Positions 61,060-64,000 of a DNA stretch of 64,000 bases are shown in pieces. The position numbers and the translations under genes are program-made. Location of the stretch: assembly GCA_036560705.1 (NCBI GenBank), contig DATBQR010000016.1:1-64000 (forward strand), read 5' to 3'. The number at the start of each line of letters is the position of its first letter. Positions within the stretch are counted from its first letter, which is position 1. Origin of the DNA: RBG-16-66-20 sp036560705 (GTDB lineage: Bacteria > Pseudomonadota > Gammaproteobacteria > Burkholderiales > SG8-39). Under the pieces are notes generated by a model, which did no database searches, was not told the DNA's origin, and was given only the letters and a program-made list of their open reading frames with translations.

Positions 61060-63126
61060 TCAAGCGACGCGCTCTACTTCCACCAGGCAGTCGTAGAAAG
61101 TCGCCGCACCGCCGAGGTCGGCGACCCGCTGCGAGGTAAGGTCGTTGGCGTTCCGGCGGTCGCGCGCGAACTTCTTCCACCAGACGGAGGGCGCCACCAC
61201 CACGCCGCGGCGCGGCTTGTCGTTGACGCGCGCCTTCAGCGTGAAGCTGCCGCGGTCGTTGAACAACCGGACCCGGTCGCCGTCGCGTATCCCGCGCGGC
61301 CCGGCGTCGGCGGAATGCAGCTCGAGGCTGGGTTCGCCCTCCGCGTCGCGAAAGCGCGGCAGGTTGGCGAACGAGGAATTGAGGAAGTTGCGCACCGGCG
61401 GCGAAATGAAATTGAGCGGGTATTTCTTCGCCAGCTGCGGATTGCTGGAGGGCAGCTCGGCGGGCGGGTTGTAGAACGGCAGCGGATCGATCCCCTGCTG
61501 CTTCAGCGCCTCGCTGTAGAACTCGCACTTGCCCGAGGGCGTGTGGAAGCCGCCCTGCGCGAAAGGCGCGAACTTCTGCGGCAGCGCCAGCCGCTGCCAG
61601 CCGTTCTTCTTCAGCGTCTCCCAGTCCATGCCGGCGAGGTTGGCGTGGCCCGAGCCGATCGCCTGGCGCGCCAGCTCGTCGTCGGAATCGCGAAAGCACG
61701 GCTCTTCGAAGCCCATGCGCGCGGCGAGGCGCCGGAATACCTCGACGTTCGGCAGCGATTCGCCGACCGGCGCGATCGCCGGATTGTTCGCCAGCACGTA
61801 CAGGTGGCCGTAAGCCTTGTGGATGTCGGTGTGCTCGAGCTGCGTGGTCGCCGGCAGCACGATGTCCGCATAGTCGGCGGTGTCGGTGAGGAACGAGTCC
61901 ATCACCACGCAGAACAGGTCTTCGCGCGAAAACCCGGCGATCACCTTTGTCGAATCCGGACAGACCGCCACGGGGTTGTTGTTGTAGACGATCACCGCGC
62001 GCACCGGCGGGTCGCCGGCAGTGAGCGCATCGCCGACCTGGGAATGATTGATGACGCGCGGGGACTTCGCCGGCATCAGGTCCGGACGCTCCAGCGTGGC
62101 ATGGTCGAACTTGAAGTTGTCGGCCGTAGTCAACAGGATGCCGCCCGCGGGATCGCGCCAGGCACCCGTGAGCGCGGGCAGGCAGGCGATGGTGCGCGCG
62201 GCGATGCCGCCGCCGGCATGGCGCTGCATGCCGTAGTTGAGCCGGATCGCCGCCGGCTTCGCCCTCCCGTAATCGCGCGCCAATTGCACCACTTCTTCCA
62301 CCGGGATGCCGCAGATTTCCGCCGCCCATCCCGGGGAATACTGCTTCACCTGTTCTTTCAATTCGTCGTACCCGAGGGTGTACTTCGCAACATAGTCCTC
62401 GTCGACGAGGCCCTCCGCGATCAGGACATGCATCATGCCGAGCGCGAGCGCGCCGTCGGTGCCGGGCAGGAGCGCGATGTGCTGGGTGCATTTCTCGGCA
62501 GTCAGGCTGCGGTAGGGGTCGATCGCCACCAGCTTCGCGCCGCGCCGCTTGGCCTCCTGCGCGCGCGTCCAGAAATGCAGGTTGGAAGTGATCGGATTGG
62601 AGCCCCAGATGATGATCAGCTTCGCGTCCGGGTAGTTCTCCGGATCCATGCCGTAGTTGCCGCCGAGCGTCGCCTTGATCCCCGCCTTGCCCGCCGAGGA
62701 GCACAGCGTGCGCTCCAGCTGGGAAGCACCGAGCTTGTGGAAGAAGCGCCGGTCCATCGAACTGAACTGCAGCATGCCCATCGTCCCGGCGTAGCTGAGC
62801 GGCAGGATCGTCTCCGGGTTTTCGGCGGCGAGAACCTTCAGCCGCGCGGCGATTTCATCGAGCGCCTCGTCCCAGCTCACGCGCCTGAATTCGCCCTTGC
62901 CTTTCGGCCCGACGCGCTTGAGCGGATGCAGCAGGCGGTCCGGCGAGTAGGTGCGCTCGGCGTAGTGGCTGACCTTGGTACACAGCGAACCGTCGGTAAA
63001 CGGGTGCGACGGATCGCCCTGCACTTTTATCGCGACGCCGTCCTTCACCGTGACCAGCATCGCGCAGGTGTCGGGGCAGTCGTGCGGGCAGGCCGCGCGC
63101 ACAACGGTTTCGGTCGCGGTTTCCAT
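61060..63126 (-). CDS. Molybdopterin (bis-MGD) oxidoreductase with one [4Fe-4S] cluster
   Basis: A 688-residue protein of the DMSO-reductase superfamily. Cys13, Cys17, Cys21 and Cys49 (CPHDCPDTC then C27 residues on) form the cluster site. IIWGSNPITSNLHFWTRAQEA and IVYNNNPVAVCPDSTKV bind the pterin. TLCSSAGKAG holds a candidate Mo ligand (Cys or Ser). It has no signal peptide, so it is cytoplasmic. Substrate is unknown, and formate-dehydrogenase, nitrate-reductase and acetylene-hydratase-like relatives share this layout. It begins nine bases after the GlcF-like gene. Confidence 0.88.
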   Translation of the reverse strand: METATETVVRAACPHDCPDTCAMLVTVKDGVAIKVQGDPSHPFTDGSLCTKVSHYAERTYSPDRLLHPLKRVGPKGKGEFRRVSWDEALDEIAARLKVLAAENPETILPLSYAGTMGMLQFSSMDRRFFHKLGASQLERTLCSSAGKAGIKATLGGNYGMDPENYPDAKLIIIWGSNPITSNLHFWTRAQEAKRRGAKLVAIDPYRSLTAEKCTQHIALLPGTDGALALGMMHVLIAEGLVDEDYVAKYTLGYDELKEQVKQYSPGWAAEICGIPVEEVVQLARDYGRAKPAAIRLNYGMQRHAGGGIAARTIACLPALTGAWRDPAGGILLTTADNFKFDHATLERPDLMPAKSPRVINHSQVGDALTAGDPPVRAVIVYNNNPVAVCPDSTKVIAGFSREDLFCVVMDSFLTDTADYADIVLPATTQLEHTDIHKAYGHLYVLANNPAIAPVGESLPNVEVFRRLAARMGFEEPCFRDSDDELARQAIGSGHANLAGMDWETLKKNGWQRLALPQKFAPFAQGGFHTPSGKCEFYSEALKQQGIDPLPFYNPPAELPSSNPQLAKKYPLNFISPPVRNFLNSSFANLPRFRDAEGEPSLELHSADAGPRGIRDGDRVRLFNDRGSFTLKARVNDKPRRGVVVAPSVWWKKFARDRRNANDLTSQRVADLGGAATFYDCLVEVERVA

Positions 63127-63135
63127 CCGGAAAGT

Positions 63136-64000
63136 CTACTCCAGCAGTTCGATCCAGTGCACGACGCGGACTCGCGTTCCGCTCGGCAGCACCGGCGCGC
63201 CGCCCTGCAGATGGGAGAGGCAGCCGATGTTCGCGGTAGCGATGTACTCGGGACCACCGGCCGGCCCGCCCGCGCACAGCGCCGCAAGCTTGCGTTCGCG
63301 CAGTTTCCCGGACAGTTCCGCCTGCAGGATCGAGTAGGTCCCGGCCGAGCCGCAGCACAGGTGGCCGTCGGCGACGGGCGTGAGTTCGTGGCCGGCCGCC
63401 TGCAGCAGCGCCTCGACCTTGCCGCGCAGTTGCTGGCCGTGCTGCAGCGAGCAGGGCGACTGGAAAGCGACGCGGGCGGATCCGGCCTTTTTCTCTATCG
63501 CACTTGCCGGGACGACCTCGCAAAGGTCCTTCGTCATCGACGAAATCCGTTCCGCCTTCTCCCGGTAAGCCGGGTCGTTCTGCAGCAAAAGCCCGTATTC
63601 CCGCACGGTCGCGCCGCAACCGCTGGCCGTCATGACGATCGCCTCGATCTCGCCGCGCTCGACCTGCGGCCACCAGCGGTCGATCAGCGCGCGCATGTCG
63701 TCCCGGCCCGCCTCCTGCTCGTTCAGGTGAAAGCGCAGCGCGCCACAGCAGCCCGCGCCCTCGGCTTCGATAAGCGATATCCCGGCGCGATCGAGCACGC
63801 GCGCCGCGGCGGCGTTGATGGCGGGCGCCAGGGCCGGCTGCACGCAGCCGGCGAGAACAAGCATCTTCCGCGCGTGGCGCGGCGCGGGCCATACGCCCGC
63901 GGGTTCGATGCTTGCAGGGATTTTGCTTTTCAGGCTCCCCGGGAGAAATCCCCGGAAGATTCTTCCCGCAAAAAGAAAAAGTGAAAACAATCCCGTCCTC
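63136..64000 (-). CDS. glcF: Glycolate oxidase iron-sulfur subunit-like protein (GlcF), N-terminus beyond window
   Basis: The C-terminal 288 residues of a GlcF/LutA-type protein. Two Cys-rich CCG domains are present: MLVLAGCVQPALAPAINAAAARVL..EGAGCCGALRFHLNEQ and VAFQSPCSLQHGQQL..DGHLCCGSAGTYSILQ. The frame runs open to 64000, so about 120 N-terminal residues with the two ferredoxin-type clusters lie outside. GlcF works with GlcD and GlcE to oxidise glycolate to glyoxylate. Those genes would be upstream, out of view. The stop is nine bases before the Mo oxidoreductase. Confidence 0.92.
   Translation of the reverse strand, partial: RTGLFSLFLFAGRIFRGFLPGSLKSKIPASIEPAGVWPAPRHARKMLVLAGCVQPALAPAINAAAARVLDRAGISLIEAEGAGCCGALRFHLNEQEAGRDDMRALIDRWWPQVERGEIEAIVMTASGCGATVREYGLLLQNDPAYREKAERISSMTKDLCEVVPASAIEKKAGSARVAFQSPCSLQHGQQLRGKVEALLQAAGHELTPVADGHLCCGSAGTYSILQAELSGKLRERKLAALCAGGPAGGPEYIATANIGCLSHLQGGAPVLPSGTRVRVVHWIELLE

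Overview
The window is GC-rich (about two-thirds G+C by eye), densely coded bacterial chromosome. Many neighbouring genes overlap by 4 bases (ATGA/GTGA) and GTG/TTG starts are common. LPS heptose genes, a rsmI/yraN/SIS/BON-lipoprotein block, glnE-yhdP-tldD, sucCD, a TakP-like TRAP system and SoxXYZA proteins point to a betaproteobacterium (Burkholderiales/Rhodocyclales-like). This placement comes from gene content only. I see no tRNA, prophage, insertion sequence or CRISPR array.

Layout. 1-3.2 kb: benzoate-type transporter (cut by the window edge) and succinyl-CoA synthetase sucDC. 3.3-4.8 kb: glycerol kinase with a start that looks leaderless. 4.8-16.4 kb (minus): a ten-gene co-directional run of yhdP, tldD, a two-subunit CoA-transferase-fold enzyme, a Tat-exported two-subunit molybdenum hydroxylase and soxXYZA. 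16.5-24.6 kb: glnE, a small unknown gene, an ArsR-type regulator, then a chain of six overlapping plus-strand genes (ilvE, zinc-finger protein, waaF, NTF2-like, YheT hydrolase, phosphohexomutase). 24.6-32.8 kb: rhlE, a thioesterase, GNAT, rfaE2, the dolP-diaA/gmhA-HIRAN-yraN block, rsmI, pyrC and a DUF3025 protein. 32.78-33.13 kb: RNase P RNA. 33.2-38.6 kb: HD-domain and PAS proteins, an inverted repeat, and a TRAP transporter. 38.8-42.3 kb: two cation/proton antiporters around a YbdK-type carboxylate-amine ligase. 42.5-48.3 kb: a trehalose operon (membrane-anchored sensor-OtsA fusion, OtsB, GH15 hydrolase, ROK sugar kinase). 48.3-64 kb (minus): pntAB, a PH-domain protein, a DHCW cupin, MarC, a ThDP enzyme, an orphan binding lipoprotein, an OpuF-type permease/binding-protein fusion, an ABC exporter, a PAS-GGDEF cyclase, a Mo-bisMGD oxidoreductase and the C-terminal part of a GlcF-like Fe-S protein.

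How the parts fit. The window mixes core metabolism (TCA, NADPH via transhydrogenase, pyrimidine and branched-chain amino acid synthesis), envelope biogenesis (heptose pathway, YhdP, DolP) and osmotic/ion homeostasis (trehalose, antiporters, OpuF-like). The least ordinary pieces are three. One is the transcription unit joining a periplasmic Mo hydroxylase to a Sox carrier/cytochrome set whose SoxY lacks the usual glycine-rich tail. One is the CoA-transferase-fold pair that seems to lack the catalytic glutamate. One is the sensor-OtsA trehalose operon, which contains both a synthesis and a likely breakdown branch.
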